Source: Blastomonas sp. AAP53
GTDB lineage: Bacteria; Pseudomonadota; Alphaproteobacteria; Sphingomonadales; Sphingomonadaceae
Direction: 5' to 3'
Assembly: GCF_000331245.1 (NCBI RefSeq)
Contig: NZ_ANFZ01000009.1
Location: forward strand, 682,001-746,000
Length of the DNA stretch: 64,000 nucleotides
Below the pieces are notes generated by a model. It saw only the letters and a list, made by a program, of their open reading frames with translations. It searched no databases and had not been told where the DNA came from. How positions within the stretch are numbered: position 1 is the stretch's first letter; the number at the start of each line of letters is the position of its first letter. Shown in pieces: positions 35,676 to 43,538 of the stretch. The position numbers and the translations under genes are program-made.

Positions 35676-36509
35676 ATGACAAACCAAGCGTCTTCCTCAG
35701 GCGAGGCCCGGACAGGGAAATTGCTGATTATGGGCGTCGCCGCTTTTCTAACCGTCGCCGCGGGCGCCGGCGCCTTGATGTTGCACAGCGGTGCGACTGC
35801 AACTTCGGCGGCACCAGCTGCGCTCGATGCCGACAAGGCAGCAGCAGCGGCGGGATTTGATGCCAATGACAAGGCCGCGATCGAGGCGATCGTGCGTGCC
35901 TATATCCTGGAAAATCCCGAGATCATCCCAGAGGCTGTCGAACAGCTGCGCGGCAAACAGGCCGCCCAGCGTATCAATGCGGTGCGCGGCAAGATCGAAA
36001 AGCCCTATGCCGCCGCCTTTGCCGGCAACCCCAATGGCGATGTGGTGCTGGTCGAATATTCCGACTTCGCTTGCGGCTTCTGTCGCCAGAGCGTCAGTGA
36101 CGTCGCGCGGCTGGTGAGCGAGGACAAGAACCTCAAGATCGTCTTCCACGAACTGCCGATCCTCTCGGACGAAAGCCGCGTCGCAGCCGCCTGGGGCATG
36201 GCCGCCGCGCAGCAGGGCAAATATTACGCTTTCTACAAGGCGATGTTCGATGCTGGACGCCCCAGCCAGGCGACGATCGAGCAGGCTGCCAAGGCCTCGG
36301 GGCTCGACATGGCCCAGGCGCGCACATTCGTCGCCAGCAAACAGGCAGACGAGGTCATCGACGGCAACATCCGCATCGCCCAGCAGCTCGAGTTCAGCGG
36401 AACGCCCAGTTGGGTGGTCGGCAACAAGGTGCTGAACGGTGCGGTCGGCTATGGCGAACTGAAGGCAGCGATTGACGAGGTCAGGTCGGCGAAGAAAGTC
36501 GCAGGCTAA
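35676..36509 (+). CDS. DsbA-family thiol disulfide oxidoreductase
   Basis: A 277-residue protein with an N-terminal membrane anchor or signal (LLIMGVAAFLTVAAGAGALML) and a thioredoxin-like domain with C133-G-F-C136 (FACGFCRQ), VEYSD before it, and the cis-proline segment SGTPSWVV. It matches the DsbA/BcfD-type group fused after a helical linker (residues 60-110). It forms or rearranges disulfides in the periplasm. It sits between two M48 protease genes; five bases separate it from the next one. Confidence 0.9.
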   Translation: MTNQASSSGEARTGKLLIMGVAAFLTVAAGAGALMLHSGATATSAAPAALDADKAAAAAGFDANDKAAIEAIVRAYILENPEIIPEAVEQLRGKQAAQRINAVRGKIEKPYAAAFAGNPNGDVVLVEYSDFACGFCRQSVSDVARLVSEDKNLKIVFHELPILSDESRVAAAWGMAAAQQGKYYAFYKAMFDAGRPSQATIEQAAKASGLDMAQARTFVASKQADEVIDGNIRIAQQLEFSGTPSWVVGNKVLNGAVGYGELKAAIDEVRSAKKVAG

Positions 36510-36514
36510 GGCCC

Positions 36515-37540
36515 ATGCGCGCCGTCTGGCAAAGCGCAGCGGCTCTGGCGCTGGCCTGTGGCTTGGCCAGCAGCAATGGTGCAGGCGCAATGCCTGCCGC
36601 TGACCAGGAGCAATCGCTGAGCGACCTGCGCGAAGCCGACGTGCGCGTGCTTTCGGTCGGATACCGGCTCGCGACCGCCAACGCTCCGTTTTGCCGGGTG
36701 ACCGAAAACGCCGCAGGGCTCGCGCTGCACCATATCGGTCAATATCCCGATGCAACGGCAGCCAGGGCATCGTTCGGCTTTGACCGCGATTTTGCCGTGC
36801 TGGCCCTGGTGGCAGACGGCCCTGGCACGCGCGCGGGGTTGCGCCCCGATGATGCGGTGGTGTCGCTGAACGGCGGGCCCCTCTCCCCTGCCCCGGCTGA
36901 ACTGGCCGCCATTGACCAGCCCGCCGCCTATCGTCCGATTGCCTGGGCCGTTGCAAAGCTTCGCGCGGCGCTGGGCACCGGGCCGGTACAGCTTGGAGTG
37001 CTCCGCGATGGATCACTTGCCGAGATCACCATCACCGGAACACCCGCCTGCCGCAGCCGCTTCGAACTGCGGCCCAGCAACACTTATGGCGCATCTGCCG
37101 ATGGCGACATCATCGGCATCACCAGTGCGATGCTCGGCTTCATGGTTGACGATGACGAACTCGCCGCGATCCTGGCGCACGAAATGGCGCACAATCTGCT
37201 GGAACATCGGCGGCGGCTGAACGATGCCGGCATCCAGCGCGGGCTGATGCAGCAATTGGGCCGCAACGCACGGCTGACGCTGGAGACCGAGATCGAGGCT
37301 GACCGGCTGTCGATCTGGCTGATGGCCAACGCCGGTTATGATCCTGCCGGCGCGATCCGCTTCTGGACCCGCTATGGCAAGCAGCGCGGCAAGGGCATCT
37401 TCTCCGCACCGACGCATTACCGCTGGAAGAAGCGGGTGGGTCTATTCCAGGAGGAGATGGCGAAGCTCACCGCCGCCGCCAAAGATGCCCGCGGCTGGTA
37501 TCCGCCGCTGCTGGCGGCCCCGCTAGAACCGCTGGAATAA
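36515..37540 (+). CDS. M48 metalloprotease with PDZ domain
   Basis: A 341-residue protein with signal MRAVWQSAAALALACGLASS, a PDZ-like region (about 92-165: GPGTRAGLRPDDAVVSLNGG) and an M48 domain with HEMAH at 222-226 and the downstream EIEADRLSIW. It probably degrades envelope proteins under PDZ control. The start is five bases after the DsbA-like gene, so the two are almost certainly co-transcribed. The catalytic residues look complete. Alternative: a lipid-modified form, since ACG.. contains a cysteine, but no lipobox is seen. Confidence 0.88.
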   Translation: MRAVWQSAAALALACGLASSNGAGAMPAADQEQSLSDLREADVRVLSVGYRLATANAPFCRVTENAAGLALHHIGQYPDATAARASFGFDRDFAVLALVADGPGTRAGLRPDDAVVSLNGGPLSPAPAELAAIDQPAAYRPIAWAVAKLRAALGTGPVQLGVLRDGSLAEITITGTPACRSRFELRPSNTYGASADGDIIGITSAMLGFMVDDDELAAILAHEMAHNLLEHRRRLNDAGIQRGLMQQLGRNARLTLETEIEADRLSIWLMANAGYDPAGAIRFWTRYGKQRGKGIFSAPTHYRWKKRVGLFQEEMAKLTAAAKDARGWYPPLLAAPLEPLE

Positions 37541-37694
37541 GCGCCGAAGCCTGCTGCGCTTGGGCGCATTTTTCGCTTTGCCCCCCTGATCATTTCGTTT
37601 CGCCGCACTTTGGGAGTCGCAGCGGGAACAGAATTGTTCGCTCGTCAGTCTCCGGGGGACAGGGGCAATTTTCTTATCCTCAAGGAGCAAAAGA

Positions 37695-38591
37695 ATGCAC
37701 TTCAATGCAAAGCCCCAGGGCGTCCGCATGGCGATGGCCGCCCTCGCCCTGTCGGCATCCACCGTTGTCGTTGCGCAAGAGGCTGCGCCGCTGCGCGCTG
37801 ATGTCGCAAGCGAAGCCGAGGCCCTGCCCGACTCTTCGACGATGACCAAGGGCCCGGAGATCAAGGGCGTGCTGACCGCGCGTCAGGGCGACCGCATTCA
37901 GGTCCAGACCGCCGATGGTGCGCGCACCGTTCTGTACATCAACGACCAGACCGATGTTCGCGCGACCGGTGGACTGTTCGGCGCAAGCCGCACCGAGCTC
38001 GATACAGGAGCGCTGCTCAACGGGCTGCCGCTGACGATCAAGACGCTGCAGTCGGGCGAGACGCTGCTGGCCAGCCAGATCACCTTCAAGAACACCGATT
38101 TCAAGACCGCCTCGATGATCCGCACCGGCACATCGCAGCAGTTTGCCGAGCAGTCGGCCGCGACCGAAGCCCTGCGCGGCCGCATGGGCGATATCGACCA
38201 GTATAACGTGAAGGCAACGACCAACGTGTACTTCGACACGGCGCAGGCGAAACTCACTGACGAATCGAAGGCGCAGTTGTGCGCGGTGGCAGGTTCGGCC
38301 GAGCAGATGGACAACGCGCTGATGCTGGTCGTGGGCTATACCGATGCCGACGGCGACGAGGAATTCAACCAGACGCTGAGCGAAAAGCGCGCTGCCAGCG
38401 TGATCAACTATCTGCAGCAGGCCTGCAAGTGGAAGCCCTATCGCATGCTGACCCCCGCCGGCATGGCCGAAGCCGATCCGGTGGCGGACAACATGACCGA
38501 AGAAGGCAAGGCGCAGAACCGCCGCGTTGCCGTGAACATCCTGGTCAGCAAGGCCGTGGATGGCCTGTATGCGGAAAACTCCGCGCGCTGA
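37695..38591 (+). CDS. OmpA-family outer-membrane-associated protein
   Basis: A 298-residue protein with a signal peptide (AMAALALSASTVVVAQE). Residues about 55-130 form a beta-rich unknown domain. The C-terminal 110 residues are an OmpA-like peptidoglycan-binding domain: VYFDTAQAKLTDESKAQLC, LMLVVGYTDADGDEEFNQTL and SEKRAASVINYLQ, with EGKAQNRRVAVNI at the end. AAGGAG precedes the ATG. It tethers the outer membrane to peptidoglycan, inferred from the domain. The transcript ends at the palindrome at 38620. Confidence 0.9.
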   Translation: MHFNAKPQGVRMAMAALALSASTVVVAQEAAPLRADVASEAEALPDSSTMTKGPEIKGVLTARQGDRIQVQTADGARTVLYINDQTDVRATGGLFGASRTELDTGALLNGLPLTIKTLQSGETLLASQITFKNTDFKTASMIRTGTSQQFAEQSAATEALRGRMGDIDQYNVKATTNVYFDTAQAKLTDESKAQLCAVAGSAEQMDNALMLVVGYTDADGDEEFNQTLSEKRAASVINYLQQACKWKPYRMLTPAGMAEADPVADNMTEEGKAQNRRVAVNILVSKAVDGLYAENSAR

Positions 38592-38619
38592 CAGACGGTC
38601 GCGTCGGATGACAATGGTC

Positions 38620-38656
38620 AAGGGGTGTCAGCTGGTCTCAGCCGCTGACACCCCTT
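38620..38656. terminator. Long perfect hairpin between converging genes
   Basis: AAGGGGTGTCAGC (38620-38632) and GCTGACACCCCTT (38644-38656) form a 13-base-pair perfect stem with an 11-base loop. No T run follows on the plus strand, but its place between the converging ompA-like and HD genes suggests termination in both directions. Confidence 0.7.
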
Positions 38657-38686
38657 CGCCTTTGCATATCCCGCGCGCCTTGCCGC

Positions 38687-39289
38687 TCAAACCGGTTCAG
38701 CGACCTTGGCGTACATCGAGTTGATGGGACGAGCCATGACGCGGCGGACCATGGGCTCGAAGAATGCGAGCGGCTCGCTCTCGTAATCGGGATCGAACGC
38801 AGCCTGATCGTATTTCTCACAAAACTCGGCGCAGGCATCGAAATGCGGCGAACTGCGGAAATTCTCGCGGACGTCCCGATCGCCGCCGATGAAGTGGAAA
38901 TAATAATAGCCCTGGAAGGCACCATGGTTGGCGCAGATCCAGTGGACCTCTTCCGATACGAACGGCTTGAGGATGGCAGCGGAGACATCGGGGTGGTTAT
39001 AGCTCCCCAGCGTATCGCCAATGTCGTGCAGCAATGCCATCACCACATAGGGCTCGTCGCGTCCGTCGCGGTGCGCGCGGGTTGCGGTTTGCAGGCTGTG
39101 TTGCAGCCGGTCAATCGGGAACCCGCCGAAATCGCCGTCGAGCAGCCGCAGATGCGCCAGCACCCGGTCGGCCAGGCCATGGGCGAACTCGCGGTACTGA
39201 CCGGCAATGATAGCCCAGTCTTCCTGCGTCCCGTTGGTCATGGCGGTGAACTTTGCGCGCTCCTCGGGCGCCAGGGTGTCGATGTTCAT
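38687..39289 (-). CDS. HD-domain protein
   Basis: A 200-residue protein with HD-type metal ligands: H64, H88-D89 in ALLHDIGDTLGSYN, H99 in NHPDV, and H116/H122 in the EEVHWICANHGAFQGYYY block. This order resembles the HD group that includes the diiron oxygenases of the PhnZ type as well as phosphohydrolases; I cannot tell which. GAGGA about eight bases before ATG 39289 supports the start. Function unknown. Confidence 0.8.
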   Translation of the reverse strand: MNIDTLAPEERAKFTAMTNGTQEDWAIIAGQYREFAHGLADRVLAHLRLLDGDFGGFPIDRLQHSLQTATRAHRDGRDEPYVVMALLHDIGDTLGSYNHPDVSAAILKPFVSEEVHWICANHGAFQGYYYFHFIGGDRDVRENFRSSPHFDACAEFCEKYDQAAFDPDYESEPLAFFEPMVRRVMARPINSMYAKVAEPV

Positions 39290-39408
39290 GCGGCGGATCC
39301 TCTCGTTTTGCTTGGCTTGCAGCGTAACCCAGCACCGCAGCCGATGCAAAAGCTTGTACCGGCAAAAAATTCTGGGGTGCGGGCACATTTCGGGCTAAGC
39401 CGGGTTCC

Positions 39409-40509
39409 ATGATGGCGATGCTGCCCTTCAAGCCGACACCGTTCTTTGCCAACAAGAACCGGGCCTTCTGGAACCTGCAGACCTTGGGTTGGGCAGGCGC
39501 TCTCGCGCTGCGTGGCATTTCTGGCCTCGCCAACGGGCAACCGATCTCGTTTCTGGTGCCGATCATCATTGCCACGATCACCGGCTATTCGGTGTCGCTG
39601 GTGATGAGCGTGATCTATCAGACCCTGATCGACCGCAAGCCGCTGGTGACCTGGGGCGTGACGCTCATCGTCCTGCTGACAGGCTCTGCGCTCTACGCCT
39701 TTGTCGATGCGTGGGTGGCGACATTGTATCGCCCGGGCACCGACAGCAATTTCACCGCGATCCTGCTCGGCGCCTTCTACCTCGACCTCACACTGTTGGG
39801 GGCCTGGTCGGCGCTCTATTACGCGATCAACTTCTTCCTGCGGATCGAGGAACAGCAGGACCAGATGCTGCGGCTGGAAAATCAGGCCACCAGCGCGCAA
39901 CTGGCGATGCTGCGGTATCAGCTCAACCCGCATTTCCTGTTCAATACGCTGAACAGCATCTCCACATTGGTGCTGCTCAAGCAGACCGAACCTGCCAACG
40001 CCATGCTCTCGCGCCTGTCGTCGTTCCTGCGCTACACGCTGGCGAACGAGCCCACTGCACGGGTGACCCTGGCGCAAGAGGTCGAGACATTGAAGCTGTA
40101 CCTCGACATCGAGAAGATGCGGTTTGAGGAGCGGCTGCGCGCGCATTTCGAGATCGAGCCGAACGCGGCCAGCGCGCTGCTTCCCTCGCTGCTCTTGCAA
40201 CCTTTGGTCGAGAACGCCATTAAATATGCAGTAACACCCAAGGAAGATGGTGCCGATATCACCATCGCCGCGCAACTCATCGGACCGTTGCTGCGTATCA
40301 CCGTAACCGACACAGGGCCCGGATTGAAGAAGCAAGGCACGACAGCCAATGCATCAACCGGGGTCGGGCTGGCGAATATCAGGGACAGACTGTCCCAGGC
40401 ATATGAAGACAATCACCGGTTTGAGACACGATCATCACCCGGGGGCGGCTATAGCGTGATTATCGAAATTCCGTTTGAAACACGCGAACAAAGGCAACTA
40501 CAGGCATGA
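39409..40509 (+). CDS. LytS-type sensor histidine kinase
   Basis: A 366-residue kinase of the His_kinase (PF06580) group. Four transmembrane helices lie in residues about 25-145; the phosphoacceptor H175 is in LRYQLNPHFLFNTLNSIS, and the ATP lid includes PLVENAIKYAV, DTGPGLKK and GVGLANIRDRL. It partners with the LytTR regulator downstream, its stop overlapping the next start as ATGA. The input signal is not visible; membrane-state sensing is possible. Confidence 0.92.
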   Translation: MMAMLPFKPTPFFANKNRAFWNLQTLGWAGALALRGISGLANGQPISFLVPIIIATITGYSVSLVMSVIYQTLIDRKPLVTWGVTLIVLLTGSALYAFVDAWVATLYRPGTDSNFTAILLGAFYLDLTLLGAWSALYYAINFFLRIEEQQDQMLRLENQATSAQLAMLRYQLNPHFLFNTLNSISTLVLLKQTEPANAMLSRLSSFLRYTLANEPTARVTLAQEVETLKLYLDIEKMRFEERLRAHFEIEPNAASALLPSLLLQPLVENAIKYAVTPKEDGADITIAAQLIGPLLRITVTDTGPGLKKQGTTANASTGVGLANIRDRLSQAYEDNHRFETRSSPGGGYSVIIEIPFETREQRQLQA

Positions 40510-41312
40510 CCATCCGCACCATCCTGATCGATGACGAGAAACTCGCCATTCAGGGAATGCAGCTTCGGCTGGAAAAGTTTGAAGACATCGAAATCATCGA
40601 CACCTGCCTCAACGGGCGCGAGGCGATCCGCAAGATCAAGACACTGAAGCCCGACCTGATCTTCCTCGACATTCAGATGCCGGGGTTCGACGGCTTTTCG
40701 GTCGTCCAGGGCATCATGGACATTGACCCCCCGCTCGTGGTCTTCTGCACCGCCTATTCCGAACACGCGATCAAGGCGTTCGAAGCACAGGCAGTCGATT
40801 ATCTGCTCAAGCCGGTCGAGGACGTGCGCCTGGCCGATGCCATCGATCGCATCCGCGAGCGCATCCGCGACAAGAAGGGCCGTGAAGAAGCGGTCAAGCT
40901 GATGAATGTGCTGAACGAGGTCGCCCCCGACGCGGTCGAAGGACTGGATCTGGGCGATGACGATGAAGCGGCTGCTTCGAGCCGTTACGAGAAGCTCATC
41001 AACATCAAGGATCGCGGTCAGATCTTCCGTGTCGATGTCGACACGATCGAGCGGATAGACGCTGCCGGTGACTATATGTGCATCTATACCGGCGACAATT
41101 CGCTGATCCTGCGCGAAACGATGAAGGACCTGGAGAAGCGGCTCGATCCGCGCAATTTCCAGCGCGTTCATCGGTCAACGATCGTCAATCTGGGGCTGGT
41201 CCGCCAGGTCAAGCCGCACACCAACGGCGAGTGCTTCCTGGTTCTCGAATCGGGCGCACAGGTGAAGGTCTCGCGCAGCTATCGCGACGTGGTGGCACGT
41301 TTCGTTCACTGA
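40506..41312 (+). CDS. LytTR-type response regulator
   Basis: A 268-residue regulator. The receiver has phosphoacceptor D55 (FLDIQMPG), the acidic pocket IDDEKLA and the LLKPVED lysine. The C-terminal LytTR domain, from residue about 165, carries the DNA-binding segment FQRVHRSTIVNLGLVRQV and VKVSRSYRDVVARFV. Coupled to the kinase gene by ATGA. LytTR targets are usually imperfect repeats upstream of envelope genes; no candidate was identified here. Confidence 0.95.
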   Translation: MTIRTILIDDEKLAIQGMQLRLEKFEDIEIIDTCLNGREAIRKIKTLKPDLIFLDIQMPGFDGFSVVQGIMDIDPPLVVFCTAYSEHAIKAFEAQAVDYLLKPVEDVRLADAIDRIRERIRDKKGREEAVKLMNVLNEVAPDAVEGLDLGDDDEAAASSRYEKLINIKDRGQIFRVDVDTIERIDAAGDYMCIYTGDNSLILRETMKDLEKRLDPRNFQRVHRSTIVNLGLVRQVKPHTNGECFLVLESGAQVKVSRSYRDVVARFVH

Positions 41313-41459
41313 TCGATCGATCACGCCACCCCGAACCTGCTCTCGCGCGACTTTGACCCGACCGAGCGTTTCTACGCTCAACTGGGTTTCGAGCGCGAGT
41401 GGCGGGATGAGGGGTGGCACGCTGCTGCGCCTCATTCCGCCACCCCTCCCGCGATCTGA
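41313..41459 (+). pseudogene. Remnant of a VOC/bleomycin-resistance-type gene
   Basis: Directly after the LytTR stop, and in the same frame, the sequence reads DHATPNLLSRDFDPTERFYA then QLGFEREWRDEGW. This matches the first 32 residues of glyoxalase/bleomycin-resistance-like VOC proteins. There is no ATG before it. After DEGW the homology stops, and a short unrelated tail (HAAAPHSATPPAI) ends at TGA 41457-41459. A whole VOC domain needs about 120 residues, so this is a decayed, truncated copy. Confidence 0.65.
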
Positions 41460-41478
41460 GCGGCAGGCGCGCCTACCG

Positions 41479-41934
41479 TCAGCGCCGCCGGGCGAAAAAT
41501 TCCTTCAACAATGCCGCTGCCTCGCTCTCGCCAACGCCTGCATAGACCTCGGGCTTGTGCAGCACCGTTGGCTGATGGAACAGGCGCGGACCGTGTTCGA
41601 CAGCGCCACCCTTCGGATCGCTGGCAGCATAATACAGCCGAGCGATGCGGGCGTGGGCAATCGCCCCGGCGCACATCGCACAGGGCTCCAGCGTCACCCA
41701 TAGCTCGCAGCCAGTCAGCCGGTCGGTGCCGAGGGCGATGCAGGCGGCTCGGATCGCCATGATCTCGGCATGGGCGGTGGGGTCGTGCAGGGCGCGCGGC
41801 TGGTTGTGCCCCTGCCCGACTACACGCCCTTGATGAACGACGATCGCTCCAACCGGAACTTCGCCCAACGCTGCAGCGCGACGGGCAAGATCGAGCGCCT
41901 GTGCGGCATGAAGGCGGGCGTGATCCAGCGTCAT
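41479..41934 (-). CDS. tadA: tRNA adenosine(34) deaminase
   Basis: A 151-residue zinc deaminase. The zinc site is H55-A-E57 (PTAHAEIMAIRAAC) and C85-x2-C88 (LEPCAMCAGA), preceded by GEVPVGAIVV and followed by the ARIARLYYAASDPKGGAV block. It converts adenosine 34 to inosine in tRNA-Arg(ACG). The catalytic glutamate is present. Transcribed against the LytTR gene, with the VOC remnant between them. Confidence 0.95.
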   Translation of the reverse strand: MTLDHARLHAAQALDLARRAAALGEVPVGAIVVHQGRVVGQGHNQPRALHDPTAHAEIMAIRAACIALGTDRLTGCELWVTLEPCAMCAGAIAHARIARLYYAASDPKGGAVEHGPRLFHQPTVLHKPEVYAGVGESEAAALLKEFFARRR

Positions 41935-42011
41935 GTCATGCGCCTAACCAGAATGCGCTTGCTCTGCCAGCCATTTCGGGGAATAGCAGGCTTCCACCGG
42001 GCAGCAGGCTG

Positions 42012-42040
42012 TTGACTTGATCGTCATCAAACGCTAACCG
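42012..42040 (+). promoter_or_regulatory. Promoter of rpmB
   Basis: TTGACT (42012-42017), 17 bases, then TAACCG (42035-42040), with the rpmB ATG 43 bases downstream. Spacing and -35 box are good. An inverted repeat TTGAT/ATCAA lies in the spacer. Confidence 0.55.
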
Positions 42041-42082
42041 CCCCGTTCTTCTAGCAAACCTATTGCATCAGGATTCTTTATC

Positions 42083-42364
42083 ATGTCGCGTATCTGCGAA
42101 CTGACCGGCAAAGGCCGGATGGTCGGCCACAATGTGTCCCACGCCAACAACAAGACCAAGCGCGTATTTCTGCCCAACCTGCAGAACGTCACGCTGATGA
42201 GCGAAAAGCTCGACCGCAGCTTCAAGCTCCGCGTCTCGACTGCCGGCCTGCGTTCGGTCGAGCATGTCGGTGGCCTGGACAACTGGCTGCTCAAGACCAG
42301 CGAAGAAAAGCTGTCGGCTCGCGCTGCCAAGATCAAGCGCGAACTCAACAAGACCGCTGCCTGA
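42083..42364 (+). CDS. rpmB: 50S ribosomal protein L28
   Basis: A 93-residue L28 starting [20 protein letters not shown], with [16 protein letters not shown] and the C-terminal [14 protein letters not shown]. It lies in the large subunit. AGGA about nine bases before the ATG; single gene with its own promoter and terminator. Only one cysteine (C5) is present and no CxxC motif, so it is the zinc-free type. Confidence 0.97.
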   Translation: MSRICELTGKGRMVGHNVSHANNKTKRVFLPNLQNVTLMSEKLDRSFKLRVSTAGLRSVEHVGGLDNWLLKTSEEKLSARAAKIKRELNKTAA

Positions 42365-42439
42365 TTGGTTTGCCTGTCTGCCCGCTTGATGGCGGGCGAC
42401 GGGCACTTTCGGCACACCGCCTTCAGGGACGGTCTGGCA

Positions 42440-42474
42440 AAGCGTGCTTCGCAAGCCGAAGCACGCTTCTTTGC
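42440..42474 (+). terminator. Rho-independent terminator of rpmB
   Basis: AAGCGTGCTTCG (42440-42451) pairs perfectly with CGAAGCACGCTT (42457-42468) around CAAGC, followed by CTTTGCTTG. A shorter GCCCGC/GCGGGC hairpin lies at 42380-42397. Confidence 0.8.
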
Positions 42475-42489
42475 TTGTCATGCCTCTGA

Positions 42490-43512
42490 TTATCGGCGGT
42501 TCGGCGTCTTGTGCAGTTCGAACTTCAGCAGCAGTGTGCGCTGAACTGCCAGATAGTTATCGTCCGAAATCACCCAAATGATCGTGCGCTGGCCTTCGCG
42601 ATCAATCGCGATGCCTTCCATGTTGTCCGTGGGCAAAGGTGGCTTGAGCGTGGCTATGGTCCGCGATCGGACCAGGACACCATCGCGCACAGCGCCTGCC
42701 GCGATAATGCCGATCTTGGCGCTTACCCCTTCCAGATACGCAAACCGCCGATGCAGCGCCAGCAGCCGCCCGTCGGGCAATGCCGCGACATCGGTGATGC
42801 GATAGCCCTCTGGCGGCTGATAGGCGAACGCTTCGGCTTTTGCTCCGGGCTCTGATGGGTCACTGCGATAGATAAGGCCGATGGTAACGCCCGGACGGAC
42901 CGACCTTGATTCGGCAAACACCACAAAACTTCCGTCGGTGCGACGCACCATGGCCTCTGCGCCGCCATTCTTGGGCCAGCCCTGCATCGCGCCTGGCTTT
43001 CCGGTCGATTCAGCGCGCGCGAAACCCGGCGAATAGCGGCGAATGCGATGGCGATGTTCAAAACCCACCCAGAACCTGCCAGACACCGGATCATGCGTCA
43101 GGCTTTCTGAATCCTGATCCTTCTTCGTGCTGTTCTCGCCCTTGCGGATTGGCAACGGAGCGATGAAGCTGCCGGATGCCCGGTCACTCTTGGTCAGGGT
43201 AAATCCCGCCAGGATGGCCGCATCGCTCAAGGCCAGCAGCCGTCCGTCCCCCATGACATGCAGTGCTGAAAAGCCGCCGAAGTCGCTGTTATCGCTGTCC
43301 AGTTCCCAGCCGCCGACCAGCACCAGCTCGCCTTCGCCGATGCGGTGTGGCAGGCGTGGAAGGTCGAGAGGGCGCTTGAGGCTGATCTGCTGGCTGGTGT
43401 TGGCCGGCACCTCCGAGTCCGCCACGAACGCGCCGGTGCCCAGGAAGAACAACAGCGACATCAGCGCAAGAGCCCGGGTCAGCATGGCATGACGTCCCTT
43501 CGGGCTGGCCAT
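42490..43512 (-). CDS. Phytase-like esterase family protein
   Basis: A 340-residue exported protein. An N-terminal membrane segment (LTRALALMSLLFFLGTGAF) is followed by a beta-propeller-type domain with GGWELDSDNSDFGGFSALHV, DQDSESLTHDPVSGRFWVGF and NMEGIAIDREGQRTIIWVIS, the signature of the esterase-like phytase (PF13449) group. The substrate is uncertain. ATG 43512 with AAGG upstream is preferred over a GTG at 43542 that would overlap the ABC transporter stop. It follows that gene by 26 bases and is probably co-transcribed. Confidence 0.82.
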   Translation of the reverse strand: MASPKGRHAMLTRALALMSLLFFLGTGAFVADSEVPANTSQQISLKRPLDLPRLPHRIGEGELVLVGGWELDSDNSDFGGFSALHVMGDGRLLALSDAAILAGFTLTKSDRASGSFIAPLPIRKGENSTKKDQDSESLTHDPVSGRFWVGFEHRHRIRRYSPGFARAESTGKPGAMQGWPKNGGAEAMVRRTDGSFVVFAESRSVRPGVTIGLIYRSDPSEPGAKAEAFAYQPPEGYRITDVAALPDGRLLALHRRFAYLEGVSAKIGIIAAGAVRDGVLVRSRTIATLKPPLPTDNMEGIAIDREGQRTIIWVISDDNYLAVQRTLLLKFELHKTPNRR

Positions 43513-43538
43513 TGGCGCACCTTCGGCCTTCCCCCGCC

